Origin: Thermopolyspora sp044507605
Lineage (GTDB): Bacteria > Actinomycetota > Actinomycetes > Streptosporangiales > Streptosporangiaceae
DNA: 64,000 bases
Reading direction: 5' to 3'
Assembly: GCA_044507605.1 (NCBI GenBank)
Contig: JBIQJI010000014.1
Span: 1-64,000 of the forward strand
The position numbers and the translations under genes are program-made. The notes below the pieces were generated by a model. That model did no database searches, was not told where the DNA came from, and worked only from the letters and a program-made list of their open reading frames with translations. Position 1 is the stretch's first letter. Every line of letters begins with the position of its first letter. Shown in pieces: positions 41,714 through 50,765 of the stretch.

Positions 41714-42676
41714 TCAGGACGGGGCCGGGGCCACCAGCCGGGCGGCGGCGCGGGGACGCACGTGGACTCTGCCGCCGGGCGCCAGGGCGAGCTCGTCGGC
41801 GGCGGCCCTGGTGACCTGGGCCCACACGGGCTCGTCGCCGACGAGCAGGTCGACCCGCACCTCGAAGCCGAGGCGCCGCACCCGGGTGACCACCCCTTCG
41901 ACGGCGCCGTCGAGCGGGGCGGCGGCGAGTTCCAGGTCGTGCGGGCGCACCAGCCTGCCGCCGAGCTCGGTGACCGGGCCGAGGAACCGCATCACGAACG
42001 GGTTGGCCGGGTTGTCGTACACCTCGCCCGGCGTGCCGGCCTGCTCCACCCTGCCGTCGGCGAGCACCACGATCGTGTCGGCGACGTCGATGGCCTCCTC
42101 CTGGTCGTGGGTCACGAACACCGTCGTCACGTGCACCTCGTCGTGCAGCCGCCGCAGCCAGGCCCGCAGCTCCTTGCGCACCTGGGCGTCCAGGGCGCCG
42201 AACGGCTCGTCGAGCAGCAGCACCGCCGGCTCGACGGCGAGGGCGCGGGCCAGCGCCATGCGCTGCCGCTGCCCGCCGGAGAGCTGGGCGGGGTACCGGT
42301 CGGCCATGGTCTCCAGATGGACGAGCTCCAGCAGCTCGGTGACCCGCCGGCGGATCTCGGCCTTGGGCCGTCTGCGGATCTCCAGCCCGAACGCCACGTT
42401 GCGGTAGACCGTGAGGTGCTTGAACGCGGCGTAGTGCTGGAAGACGAAGCCCACGCCGCGTTCGCGCGCCGGCAGGTGCGTGGCGTCGGCCCCCGAGATC
42501 AGCACGGTGCCGGAGTCGGGCCGCTCCAGCCCGGCGATCACCCGCAGCAGCGTCGACTTGCCGCCTCCGCTCGGGCCGAGCAGCGCGGTCAGCGAGCCGG
42601 GGGCCACACCGAGCGACACGTCGCGCAGCACCGGCGTCGCCCCGAAGGATTTGGTCACGTTACGTACGTCGATCAC
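41714..42676 (-). CDS. cysA: Sulfate/thiosulfate ABC importer ATPase
   Basis: The 320-residue protein has Walker A LLGPSGGGKST, the Q-loop FVFQHYAAFKHLTV, signature LSGGQRQRMALARA, Walker B VLLLDEPFGALD and the switch His in VTHDQEEA. A C-terminal TOBE-like domain (LVRPHDLELAA) follows. The HYAAFKHLTVYRNVAFGL stretch is characteristic of CysA. It powers sulfate uptake with the two permeases encoded upstream. Its start overlaps the cysW stop by 17 bases. Confidence 0.94.
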   Translation of the reverse strand: MIDVRNVTKSFGATPVLRDVSLGVAPGSLTALLGPSGGGKSTLLRVIAGLERPDSGTVLISGADATHLPARERGVGFVFQHYAAFKHLTVYRNVAFGLEIRRRPKAEIRRRVTELLELVHLETMADRYPAQLSGGQRQRMALARALAVEPAVLLLDEPFGALDAQVRKELRAWLRRLHDEVHVTTVFVTHDQEEAIDVADTIVVLADGRVEQAGTPGEVYDNPANPFVMRFLGPVTELGGRLVRPHDLELAAAPLDGAVEGVVTRVRRLGFEVRVDLLVGDEPVWAQVTRAAADELALAPGGRVHVRPRAAARLVAPAPS

Positions 42677-43469
42677 GGTCGTCCTTCGGGCGTAGCGGCC
42701 GGGTGAGGAGCAAAGACAGCACGGCGATCAGCGCCAGTGCGGTGGCGGCCGCGAAAGCGGCCGGCTGGTCGAAGTTCTGGAAGCGTTCCTCGACGAACAG
42801 GGTGAGGGTCTGGGTCTGCTCGGCCAGCCGGCCCGAGACCACCGCGACGGCGCCGTACTCCCCCAGGGAGCGCGCCAGGCAGAGCACGACGCCGTACGCG
42901 AGGGCCCACCGGATGCCCGGCAGCGTGACGCGCAGGAACGTCCGCACGCGGCCGGCCCCGAGGGTCGCGGCGGCCTGCTCCTGCTCGTCGCCCAGCTCCT
43001 CCAGCACCGGCACCACGGCGCGCACCACCAGCGGGAGCGCCACGAACACGGTGGCGAGCACCATGCCGGGCGTGGAGAAGATCACTTGAATGCCGATGCG
43101 CTCCAGCAGCCCGCCCACGGGCGCGAATCTGCCGTAGACGAGGATGAGCGCGAGGCCGACGACGACCGGCGACACCGCCATCGGCAGGTCGATGAGCGCG
43201 TCGAACAGCCGTCTGCCGGGGAAGCGGTGCCGCACCAGCAGCAGCGCCGCGCCGACCCCGAAGACCGTGTTGGCGACGACCGACCAGAACGCCACGACCA
43301 GGGTCACCCGCAACGCGTGCACCGCCTGGCCGGACGTCAGCGCGTCGAGCACCGGGCCGACGCCGTCGCCGAACGTGCGGCGGCAGACCAGCACCAGCGG
43401 CAGGACGAGCAGGAACAGCAGGTACCCGAGGGCCAGCGTGCGCAGGCCGTACCGCGCGGACCTACCCAT
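42660..43469 (-). CDS. cysW: Sulfate ABC importer permease
   Basis: The 269-residue protein has about six membrane helices and the CysW features LIDLPMAVSPVVVGLALILVYG and the EAA-like loop EQEQAAATLGAGRVRTFLRVTLPGI that contacts CysA. LARSLGEYGAVAVVSG follows. With CysT it forms the channel. It overlaps cysT by 8 bases and cysA by 17, so the operon is tightly coupled. Confidence 0.93.
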   Translation of the reverse strand: MGRSARYGLRTLALGYLLFLLVLPLVLVCRRTFGDGVGPVLDALTSGQAVHALRVTLVVAFWSVVANTVFGVGAALLLVRHRFPGRRLFDALIDLPMAVSPVVVGLALILVYGRFAPVGGLLERIGIQVIFSTPGMVLATVFVALPLVVRAVVPVLEELGDEQEQAAATLGAGRVRTFLRVTLPGIRWALAYGVVLCLARSLGEYGAVAVVSGRLAEQTQTLTLFVEERFQNFDQPAAFAAATALALIAVLSLLLTRPLRPKDDRDRRT

Positions 43470-44304
43470 GCCGCACCCCCCACCGCCGCAGCAGGTCGAG
43501 GGCGAGCAGGGCCACCAGCGCCACCGCCAGCAGCACGGTGGACGTGGCGGCGGCGCCGGCCAGGTCGTCGCTCTCGATGTGGGCGAAGATGTCGACGGCG
43601 GCCACCTGTGTCTTGAACGGCAGGTTGCCGGAGATCAGCACGGTCGAGCCGAACTCCGAGATGGCGCGGGTGAACGCCAGGGCCGTGCCCGACAGCATCG
43701 CCGGCAGCAGGTTCGGCAGGATGATGCGGCGGAACGTCTGGAACCGCGAGGCGCCGAGCGACTCGGCGGCCTGCTCTGCTTCGGCGTCCAGTTCGAGCAG
43801 CACCGGCTGGACGGTGCGGACCACGAACGGCAGCGTGACGAACAGCAGGGCCAGCACCACGCCGGCGCGGGTGTAGGCCACGTCGACGCCGAGCGGGCTC
43901 TGCGGGCCGTACAGGGCGAGCAGCACCAGGCCGGCCACGATCGTCGGCAGCGCGAACGGCAGGTCGATCAGCGTGTCGGCCACCGCCTTGCCGGGGAACC
44001 GGTCGCGGGCCAGCACCCAGGCGATGACGGTGCCCATCACCAGGTTGACGAGCGCCACGATCAGGGCCGCGCCGATGGTCAGGGTGAGCGCGGCCCGCGT
44101 GCCGGGCGCCGTGACGGCCGCCCAGAAGCCCGCGGGCCCCTCCTCGGCCGACCGCCAGACCACGGCGGCGAGCGGAATCAACACGATCAGGCTCAGGTAG
44201 AGCACGGCCGAGCCCACACCGAGCGCCGTGCCGACGGGCGCACGGGCGACGCGGCGGCGGGCGGCACGGCGGGCGATGAGGGCGGTCATGGCGGTGCCGC
44301 TCAC
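43462..44304 (-). CDS. cysT: Sulfate ABC importer permease
   Basis: The 280-residue protein has about six helices with LIDLPFALPTIVAGLVLLALYG, the EAA loop EAEQAAESLGASRFQTFRRIILPNL and AFTRAISEFGSTVLISGNLP, matching CysT (CysU). GTG at 44304 is preferred because it overlaps the upstream stop as GTGA and GGAGAAG precedes it; an ATG five codons later is the alternative. It pairs with CysW in the sulfate transporter. Confidence 0.93.
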   Translation of the reverse strand: MSGTAMTALIARRAARRRVARAPVGTALGVGSAVLYLSLIVLIPLAAVVWRSAEEGPAGFWAAVTAPGTRAALTLTIGAALIVALVNLVMGTVIAWVLARDRFPGKAVADTLIDLPFALPTIVAGLVLLALYGPQSPLGVDVAYTRAGVVLALLFVTLPFVVRTVQPVLLELDAEAEQAAESLGASRFQTFRRIILPNLLPAMLSGTALAFTRAISEFGSTVLISGNLPFKTQVAAVDIFAHIESDDLAGAAATSTVLLAVALVALLALDLLRRWGVRHG

Positions 44305-45320
44305 TTCTCCGTCGCCACGCCGAGCCTGCGCTCGATCTCGGCGAGGGCGCCGGTGCGGGGGTCGAAGAACTCGGGGGTCACCTTGTCCCATCCGCCGAGG
44401 TCCTTGATGGTGAACAGATCGGGCGGGGCCGGGAAGTCGAACCCCGTGACCGCCTCGTTGACCGGCCGGTAGCCGTTCTTGGCGAAGGCGGTCTGCGCCT
44501 CCACGCCGAACAGGAAGTCGAGGAAGGCCTTGGCCTCCTTAGGGTGGGCGGAGTTCCTGGTCACCGCGACCGGGTTCTCGATCAGCAGCGTCGAATCGGG
44601 CACGACGTAGTCGAGCTCCTGGCCGTTCTGCCGGGCGAAGATCGCCTCGTTCTCGTAGGACAGGAGGGCGTCGCCCGTGCCGCCGGTGAACGTCTGCAGC
44701 GACTTGCGCGCGCTGTCGTCCTGCACCGGCACGTGCTGGAAGAGCGTGTTCAGGTACCTCAGCCCGGCGGCCTTGTCGGCCCCCTTGTCCGACTTCGCGC
44801 CGTACCCGGCGAGGATGTTCCACCGGGCGCCGCCGGAGGTGAACGGGTTGGGGGTGATGACCTCGACCCCCGGCTTGAGCAGGTCGTCCCAGGTGTTGAG
44901 GCCCTTGGGGTTGCCCTTGCGGGTGCCGATGACGACCACCGAGCGGGTGACGATGCCCTGGTGGGGGCCGGCGTTCCAGTCCTCGGCGACCAGACCGGCC
45001 CGCACGAGCCGGGTCATGTCGGTCTCCAGGGAGAACTCGACGATGTCGGCCTTGAGGCCGTTGGCCACGGCCCGGCTCTGGTCGCCCGACGCGCCGTACG
45101 ACTGAGTGAACGTGACGTTCTTGCCGGCGGGGGTGGCCTGAAAGGCCTTGATGACGTCCTGGTACGCGGCCTGGGGCGTGGAGTAGGCCACCAGCGCCAG
45201 CCGGACCTTGCCCCCGTCCGGTCCGCCTGTGCCCGAGCCTGCCCCGCAGGCGCTCGCGAGGACGGCCACCGATGTGACGGCGGCCATGGTCGCGACCCCG
45301 CTGAGCCTGCGAACGCGCAT
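44301..45320 (-). CDS. Sulfate-binding lipoprotein of the ABC importer
   Basis: The 339-residue protein has a lipoprotein signal with the lipobox LASAC (Cys near residue 25) and the sulfate-binding protein pattern: VTFTQSYGASGDQSRAVANGL, ADIVEFSLETDM, VVVIGTRKGNPKGLNTWDDL, VITPNPFTSGGARWNILAGYGA and GYRPVNEAV. It delivers sulfate or thiosulfate to CysTW. AGGGGAG precedes the ATG at 45320. An 11-base palindrome sits about 20 bases upstream and may be the sulfur-responsive operator. First gene of the operon. Confidence 0.94.
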   Translation of the reverse strand: MRVRRLSGVATMAAVTSVAVLASACGAGSGTGGPDGGKVRLALVAYSTPQAAYQDVIKAFQATPAGKNVTFTQSYGASGDQSRAVANGLKADIVEFSLETDMTRLVRAGLVAEDWNAGPHQGIVTRSVVVIGTRKGNPKGLNTWDDLLKPGVEVITPNPFTSGGARWNILAGYGAKSDKGADKAAGLRYLNTLFQHVPVQDDSARKSLQTFTGGTGDALLSYENEAIFARQNGQELDYVVPDSTLLIENPVAVTRNSAHPKEAKAFLDFLFGVEAQTAFAKNGYRPVNEAVTGFDFPAPPDLFTIKDLGGWDKVTPEFFDPRTGALAEIERRLGVATEK

Positions 45321-45339
45321 GACATCTCCCCTATTTCCT

Positions 45340-45350
45340 ACTTAATAAGT
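45340..45350. promoter_or_regulatory. AT-rich palindrome upstream of the sulfate operon
   Basis: ACTTAATAAGT at 45340-45350 is perfectly palindromic apart from its central base, in an AT-rich patch 20-30 bases before the sulfate-binding protein start. Position and composition suggest a promoter -10 region or operator. No specific regulator can be named. Confidence 0.4.
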
Positions 45351-45404
45351 CGCTTGGCAGTAAAATGAAACGACATCCGTGGCCGCACGTCAACCCGGGC
45401 GGGG

Positions 45405-46790
45405 TCAGCCGCAGACCGAATCGAGCCCCACCGCGCCGTCGGAAGACGCGCTCGCGGGCCGCCGGGAGGCGTGCCGGGCCGACGCCGGAGGCTTCGCCAG
45501 CGCCCCGGCCACCCTCCGCCGGATCAGCGCCCAGTCGGGGGTCGCCGGATCGATCAGCGGCGGCACGAACTGCAGGCTCTCGATCGGGGTCCGCCTGACC
45601 CTGCCCGCCAGCTCGACCAGCGCCGGCAGCAGATTCTGCGGCACATCGGTCGAGACGTACCGCTTCGCGGCGGCGGCGATCCGCTCGAAACCGCGCAGCA
45701 CCGTCGCCGGGTCCGCCTGCTTCACCAGCGCGTTCAGCAGGCACTTCTGCCGCCCCATGCGCACATAGTCGTCGGCGCCGGTGCGGGAACGGCCGAACCA
45801 GAGGGCATCCGCGCCCGACAGGCGGCGCGTGCCGGCGCGCAGCACCGCGCCGCGCCGGCCGTACGGGATGTCGTGGCCGATGGCGACGGTGACGCCGCCG
45901 ACGGCGTCGACCAGCGCGGCGAACCCCTTCATGTCGACCATCGCGTAGTAGTCGACCGGGATGCCGAGAATGCCGGAGACCGTCGCCTTGAGCAGCCGCA
46001 CGCCCCGCCGGCCGTCCGGCACGCCGGGCACGATCGCGGGATGGTCCTCCGCCCACTGGTAGACCTCGTTCAGCAGCCCGGGCGTGCCGGCCGTGCCGTC
46101 TCCGGTGAAACCCTCCGGGAACGCCCGCCGCGCCGGGCCCGCCGGAAGCGGCACCCGCTGCAGGTTGCGCGGCAGCCCGAACAGCACCGTGCGGCCCGTG
46201 CGGGTGTCGACGCTCGCCACGGTCATGCTGTCGGTGCGGGCGCCGTACCTGTTCTTGGCGGCGTCGGCGCCGATCAGCAGGAACGTCACCCGGTCACGCC
46301 CCTGCCACGAGGCGGTGCCGTCGCCACCGGCGAACAGCGTGGTGAGCACGTCGCGCGACACGTACGCCAGCCGGGACGCGTACGCGAAAGGGGCCACGAC
46401 CAGGACGCACAGCAGCCCGACGGCCACCCCGGCGACCACGTTGCGCACCCGGCCGAGGCCCACCGGGCGCACCGCCCGGTAGGACCAGACGACCACCAGG
46501 ACCCAGATCGCCGCCACCACGATCGCGCCGACGATCAGCCCGATCAGCCAGCCCGGCCGCACCGCGAGGGGAAGCAGCCGGTACCGCAGCGCGGTCACCC
46601 CCATCAGCACCGACGCGATGATCGCCGTCTGCGCCACCAGCAGCGACAGGGCCGGCCGGAGCCGGCCCGCACAGGCGTGCGCCAGCCCCCAGAACACCGC
46701 CGACCCGAGTGTCAGGGCGAGCGCCGCCGGCAACCCCACGCGCCGGTCGCCTGCCGTGAAAGGGCCGTCATCCCGCACGCGAGGACACAT
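45405..46790 (-). CDS. LytR-CpsA-Psr (LCP) family protein with four N-terminal membrane helices
   Basis: The 461-residue protein has four hydrophobic helices in the first 145 residues, then an LCP catalytic domain: VTFLLIGADAAKNRYGARTDSMTVASVDTRTGRTVLFGLPRNLQRVPLP, VDYYAMVDMKGFAALVDAVGG and GADALWFGRSRTGADDYVRMGRQKCLL. LCP enzymes attach teichoic acids or other glycans to peptidoglycan. The conserved Arg and Asp residues that bind polyprenyl pyrophosphate are present. Four helices, rather than the usual one, are less common. It converges on the sulfate operon promoter and is divergent from the inhibitor gene. Confidence 0.9.
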   Translation of the reverse strand: MCPRVRDDGPFTAGDRRVGLPAALALTLGSAVFWGLAHACAGRLRPALSLLVAQTAIIASVLMGVTALRYRLLPLAVRPGWLIGLIVGAIVVAAIWVLVVVWSYRAVRPVGLGRVRNVVAGVAVGLLCVLVVAPFAYASRLAYVSRDVLTTLFAGGDGTASWQGRDRVTFLLIGADAAKNRYGARTDSMTVASVDTRTGRTVLFGLPRNLQRVPLPAGPARRAFPEGFTGDGTAGTPGLLNEVYQWAEDHPAIVPGVPDGRRGVRLLKATVSGILGIPVDYYAMVDMKGFAALVDAVGGVTVAIGHDIPYGRRGAVLRAGTRRLSGADALWFGRSRTGADDYVRMGRQKCLLNALVKQADPATVLRGFERIAAAAKRYVSTDVPQNLLPALVELAGRVRRTPIESLQFVPPLIDPATPDWALIRRRVAGALAKPPASARHASRRPASASSDGAVGLDSVCG

Positions 46791-47030
46791 AGCCGAGGTG
46801 TAACACGTGCCCGACGGGCGGCATCGGCACCGGTCAGGAGGGCTTGCCGCACCCTTATCCGAACGAGGGCGAACGTTCTGCTCAAGGGGCGATCACCTAC
46901 CGGAGCTTGACCCGGATCCGGCGTACCTCTGTGCCCGGCAAAAGCCCTGAAACGGGTGCCGTGGCGGACATGATGGTTGCAATGCGTAGTGATACTGTCA
47001 CTTCACGTATTCGACCTGGAGGAGGTACTC

Positions 47031-47891
47031 ATGTCCATTCCGCGCATGTCCCGGCAGCTGCGCCGGGGTGCCGTCATCACCGCCACACTGGCCGGCGCGG
47101 CATTCGCAGCCACCGCGCCCGCGCTCGCCGACAGCCCCGCCGGGCAGTTCCAGATCATGGTCCGCGGCCAGCTCAGCGGCGCCATCCAGCAGTGGACGCT
47201 CACCTGCGGCCCCGACGGCGGCAGCCACACCGACGCCGAAGCGGCGTGCGACCGGCTGCGCGAAACCGACGGCGACCTCGAAAGCATGCGGACCATCTCG
47301 GGACCCTGCCCGCGGATCTACGACCCCGAGCACGTCACGATCCTCGGCACCTGGAACGGCAGGCCGGTCTACTTCGACCAGGCCTACCCGAACGCCTCCT
47401 GCCTCCTCGCGACCGCCAAGCCCATCGTGCCGGAAGCGGCCGGCACCCAGGCCATGTCCGCGGAGGCGCCCACCCGGCAGCCCGCGCCCCGCCCCGCCGC
47501 CGACCGCGTGCAGATCATCGACCACCAGGCGGCGGAGCCGGCAGCCGACGAGGACCAGCAGGCCGATCCCACGGTCGCCGAGACGGACACCCGGCCCGGG
47601 AACCAGGCGTACGACCAGGCCGAGTACCCGGCCGACGACGCGACCGAGGCGCCGGGCTATGGCGGGTCCGAGACCCTGACCTACATCGAGGCCGAGGGCC
47701 GCGCCTATGACCCGGCCGAGGACGCGGCAGGGGACGAGGCGACGGACGAGGCCGGAGAGCCGGTCAATCCGCGGTACGACGAGGCCGGCGACCAGGCGGA
47801 CGATCAGGCGCGTGTACAGGAGGACCGGCGAACCGGCGGTCGGGAATTCGCGGCGGAACCGGACCAAGACGATGAGTACGGCCGCGGCTGA
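47031..47891 (+). CDS. Secreted subtilisin-inhibitor-like (SSI family) protein with acidic extension
   Basis: The 286-residue protein has a signal peptide (residues 1-33, ending APALA) and an SSI domain (about 37-128). Cysteines C59, C73, C93 and C124 match the two SSI disulfides, and the reactive-site segment CPRIYDP places Arg95 at P1, where SSI has Met. LGTWNGRPVYFDQAYPN matches the last SSI strands. A further 150 residues are acidic, low-complexity and rich in Asp, Glu, Ala and Gln, which is not typical of SSI. GGAGGAGG precedes ATG 47031. SSI proteins inhibit secreted serine proteases. Confidence 0.88.
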   Translation: MSIPRMSRQLRRGAVITATLAGAAFAATAPALADSPAGQFQIMVRGQLSGAIQQWTLTCGPDGGSHTDAEAACDRLRETDGDLESMRTISGPCPRIYDPEHVTILGTWNGRPVYFDQAYPNASCLLATAKPIVPEAAGTQAMSAEAPTRQPAPRPAADRVQIIDHQAAEPAADEDQQADPTVAETDTRPGNQAYDQAEYPADDATEAPGYGGSETLTYIEAEGRAYDPAEDAAGDEATDEAGEPVNPRYDEAGDQADDQARVQEDRRTGGREFAAEPDQDDEYGRG

Positions 47892-47924
47892 GGTCACCGC
47901 GTCGGCCGAGTAGCTCCTTCACAC

Positions 47925-47955
47925 GCCGGCTCCCGGCCGTCCACCGGGGGCCGGC
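47925..47955. terminator. Hairpin terminator between the inhibitor and P450 genes
   Basis: GCCGGCTCCCGG (47925-47936) pairs with CCGGGGGCCGGC (47944-47955) with one mismatch and a 7-base loop. It lies between the convergent ends of the SSI-like and P450 genes. Confidence 0.65.
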
Positions 47956-47970
47956 TCGGCCCGTCACCGC

Positions 47971-49212
47971 TCACCAGGTGACGAGCAGCTCCGCGAGGCC
48001 GCCGGTGACGCGGTCGGGCCGTTCCCTGAGCCCGGCCAGCGGCACGGCGAGGGCGAGCGTGGGGAACCGCTGGAACAGGGTGCCGAACACCGCCCGCAGT
48101 TCCACGCGGGCGAGCCCCGCCCCGACGCAGTAGTGGGCGCCGTGGCCGAACGCCAGATGCGCGTCGAGCCGGCCGCCGTCGAACCGGCCCGTGTCGGGCC
48201 TCCCCGTGTCGGGCCGGCCGGTCTCGAACCGGCCGATGTCGAACCGATCGGGGTCGCGGAAGGCCCGCGCGTCGCGGTTCGCGGCCGACGTGTAGATCAG
48301 CACGGCGTCGCCCGTCCGGATCGTGACGCCGCCGATCTCGATGTCGGCGTGGGCGTAGCGGGGCAGCCCGAGCTGACCGGGCGCGGCCATGCGCAGCACC
48401 TCCTCGACGACCGCCGGCGCGCGGCGGGGGTCGGCGATCAGGGCGGCGCGCTGGTCGGGGTGGGCGAGCAGGAACAGCACGCCGAGGTCGATGCGGTCGA
48501 CGGTGGTCTCGTGCCCGGCGAACAGCAGCCCGGCGGCGAGCAGCGTGGCCTCCTCGGCGGTGAAGTCGCCGGCGGCGAGATCGGAGAAGACGTCCTCGGC
48601 CGGGCGGGCCCGTTTGGCGGCGAGCAGCCCGCCCGCGTATTCGTGCATCTCGGCCTGCGCGGCCTGCGCCCGCTCCGGGTCCATCATGTCGGCCATGCCG
48701 TCGGCGAGCGCGCGGAACCGGTTCCGGTCGCCGAACGGCACGCCGAGCAGTTCGCACAGCACCATGGCCGGCAGCCGCGTCGACAGCTCCTCGTGCAGGT
48801 CGGCCGGCGGCCCGAGCCGTTCGATGCGGGTCAGCATGCCGTCGAGCAGGTCGGCGACGTGGCCTGCCAGCGCCGTCATGCGCCGCGGCGAGAACGCCGG
48901 GACGAGCAGCCGCCGCATCCGCGCGTGCAGGTCGTGCTCGGTCTCGTGGTCGCCGACCGGGCCGCCGACCATCGTCGAGGCGCAGATGCGCGCCGCGGTC
49001 TGCGGCCGGGGGTGGGAGCGGCCGAGCCGGGGGTCGGCGAACAACCGCCTGGCCTCGTCGTAGCCGGTGACCAGCCACGCCTCGTCCCCCGCGGGGGTGA
49101 GGACCCGGCGGATCGGCGCCTCCGCCAGGAGCGCGGCGTACATGGGCGCGAGATCGAGCGGGCTGGGCCGCTCGAACGGCAATCGCGGCAGGTCGGACGT
49201 GGTGCTCCCCAT
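47971..49212 (-). CDS. Cytochrome P450 with a short repeat insertion
   Basis: The 413-residue protein has the I-helix AGLLFAGHETT, the K-helix ExxR in VEEVLRMA, the PERF-like DPDRFDIGRF and the haem-binding loop FGHGAHYCVGAG with C362. Between the DPDRFDIG segment and the haem loop it carries an extra stretch of GRPDTGRPDTGR-type repeats, about 20 residues. ATG at 49212 is chosen because the P450 N-terminus follows (DLPRLPFERPSPLDLAP). Bacterial class I P450s need ferredoxin partners, and none is nearby. The substrate is unknown. Confidence 0.92.
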   Translation of the reverse strand: MGSTTSDLPRLPFERPSPLDLAPMYAALLAEAPIRRVLTPAGDEAWLVTGYDEARRLFADPRLGRSHPRPQTAARICASTMVGGPVGDHETEHDLHARMRRLLVPAFSPRRMTALAGHVADLLDGMLTRIERLGPPADLHEELSTRLPAMVLCELLGVPFGDRNRFRALADGMADMMDPERAQAAQAEMHEYAGGLLAAKRARPAEDVFSDLAAGDFTAEEATLLAAGLLFAGHETTVDRIDLGVLFLLAHPDQRAALIADPRRAPAVVEEVLRMAAPGQLGLPRYAHADIEIGGVTIRTGDAVLIYTSAANRDARAFRDPDRFDIGRFETGRPDTGRPDTGRFDGGRLDAHLAFGHGAHYCVGAGLARVELRAVFGTLFQRFPTLALAVPLAGLRERPDRVTGGLAELLVTW

Positions 49213-49291
49213 ACACCAGCGGTTTCCGCGCCCATCCGGATGAAACGCACCCGTCCGGGTACGTGGCGGCCCACCCGAACAAGAGGTGAAC

Positions 49292-50725
49292 ATGACGCAG
49301 GCCCGGCCCGGGACCATCCGCACCGACGTCCCCGCGAGGCTCGACCGGCTGCCCTGGTCGCGGTGGCACTGGATGATCGTCGTCGGGCTCGGCACCGTCT
49401 GGATCCTCGACGGCCTCGAGGTCACGATCGTCGGCAACATCAGCGGCCAGATCGCCAAGCCGGGCAGCGGCGTCGGCATCACGCAGGCCCAGGTGGCGGG
49501 GCTCGCCGCCGCGCTGTACGTCGCCGGGGCGTGCCTCGGGGCGCTGTTCTTCGGCCGGCTGACCGATCGGTTCGGGCGCAAGAAACTGTTCATGATCACC
49601 CTTGGGGTGTATCTCGCGGCGACCGCGCTGACCGGCCTGTCGTTCACGGCCTGGTGGTTCTTCCTGTTCCGGTTCTGCACCGGGTTCGGCATCGGCGGCG
49701 AGTACGCCGCCATCAACTCGGCGATCGACGAGCTGATCCCGAGCCTGCACCGCGGCCGCATCGACATCATCATCAACGGCAGCTACTGGGTCGGCGCCGC
49801 CGGTGGCGCCCTGCTCACCGTGCCGCTGCTGAGCGACTTCGCCGTCGGCATCGGCTGGCGTCTCGCGTTCGGGCTCGGCGTGGTGCTCGGCCTGGTGATC
49901 CTGCTGGTGCGCCGCCACGTGCCCGAGAGCCCTCGCTGGCTGTTCGTTCACGGCCGGGGCGACGAGGCGGAGGCCCTGGTCGGAGGCATCGAGGGCGAGG
50001 TCGAACGGGAGACCGGCCGCCGGCTGCCGCCGCCGGATCACACGATCACCATCAGGCCCCGGAAGTCCATCGGCTTCGGCCGCATCGCGCACACGATGGT
50101 GGCGCTCTACCCCCGGCGCACCGCGCTCGGCCTGTCCCTGTTCGTCGGCCAGGCGTTCCTGTACAACGCGATCACGTTCGGGTACGCCCAGATCCTCACC
50201 ACGTTCTTCCACATCACGACCCACACCGGCTACTACTTCGCCGTCATCGCCGCCGGCAACTTCCTCGGCCCGCTGCTCCTCGGCCACCTGTTCGACACGG
50301 TCGGCCGCAAACCCATGATCTCCGGCACGTACATCCTGTCCGGCGTCCTGCTTCTCGGCACCGCCTGGGCCTTCGGCCAGAGCCTGCTGACCGAAGTCAC
50401 GCTGACCGCCTGCTGGTCGGTCGTGCTGTTCTTCGCCTCCGCAGGGGCCAGTTCGGCGTACCTCACCGTGAGCGAGATCTTCCCCGTGGAGACCCGGGCC
50501 ATGGCCATCGCCTTCTTCTACGCGATCGGCACGGCGGCCGGGGGCATCTCCGGCCCGCTGCTGTTCTCCGGCCTCGTCGAGACCGGCGACCCCGGCGACA
50601 CCGCCCTCGCCTTCACCATCGGCGCCATCATCATGATCATCGCCGGGATCGTGGAGATCTTCCTCGGCGTGGCCGCCGAGCGCAAGGGCCTGGAGTCGAT
50701 CGCCAAACCCCTCACCGCCGAATAA
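49292..50725 (+). CDS. MFS transporter, sugar/metabolite:H+ symporter type
   Basis: The 477-residue protein has twelve predicted helices with the sugar-porter-like features GRLTDRFGRKKLF after helix 2, FRFCTGFGIGGEYAAINSAI and PESPRWLFVHGRGDEA after helix 6, and LLGHLFDTVGRKPM after helix 8. Its long N-terminal and central loops fit the metabolite:H+ symporter group. The substrate is unknown. ATG at 49292 follows AAGAGGTG. It is divergent from the P450 gene with a 79-base gap, so the two may be co-regulated. Confidence 0.9.
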   Translation: MTQARPGTIRTDVPARLDRLPWSRWHWMIVVGLGTVWILDGLEVTIVGNISGQIAKPGSGVGITQAQVAGLAAALYVAGACLGALFFGRLTDRFGRKKLFMITLGVYLAATALTGLSFTAWWFFLFRFCTGFGIGGEYAAINSAIDELIPSLHRGRIDIIINGSYWVGAAGGALLTVPLLSDFAVGIGWRLAFGLGVVLGLVILLVRRHVPESPRWLFVHGRGDEAEALVGGIEGEVERETGRRLPPPDHTITIRPRKSIGFGRIAHTMVALYPRRTALGLSLFVGQAFLYNAITFGYAQILTTFFHITTHTGYYFAVIAAGNFLGPLLLGHLFDTVGRKPMISGTYILSGVLLLGTAWAFGQSLLTEVTLTACWSVVLFFASAGASSAYLTVSEIFPVETRAMAIAFFYAIGTAAGGISGPLLFSGLVETGDPGDTALAFTIGAIIMIIAGIVEIFLGVAAERKGLESIAKPLTAE

Positions 50726-50765
50726 ACCACCTGACGCGTCGCGAAGCCCCTGATAACGTGCGCGG

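Noticed and set aside
48172..48260. CRISPR-like or satellite repeat in the P450 gene
   Set aside because: The repeats are short, imperfect and in frame within a coding region. They encode GRPDTGR-like units and have no spacer structure.
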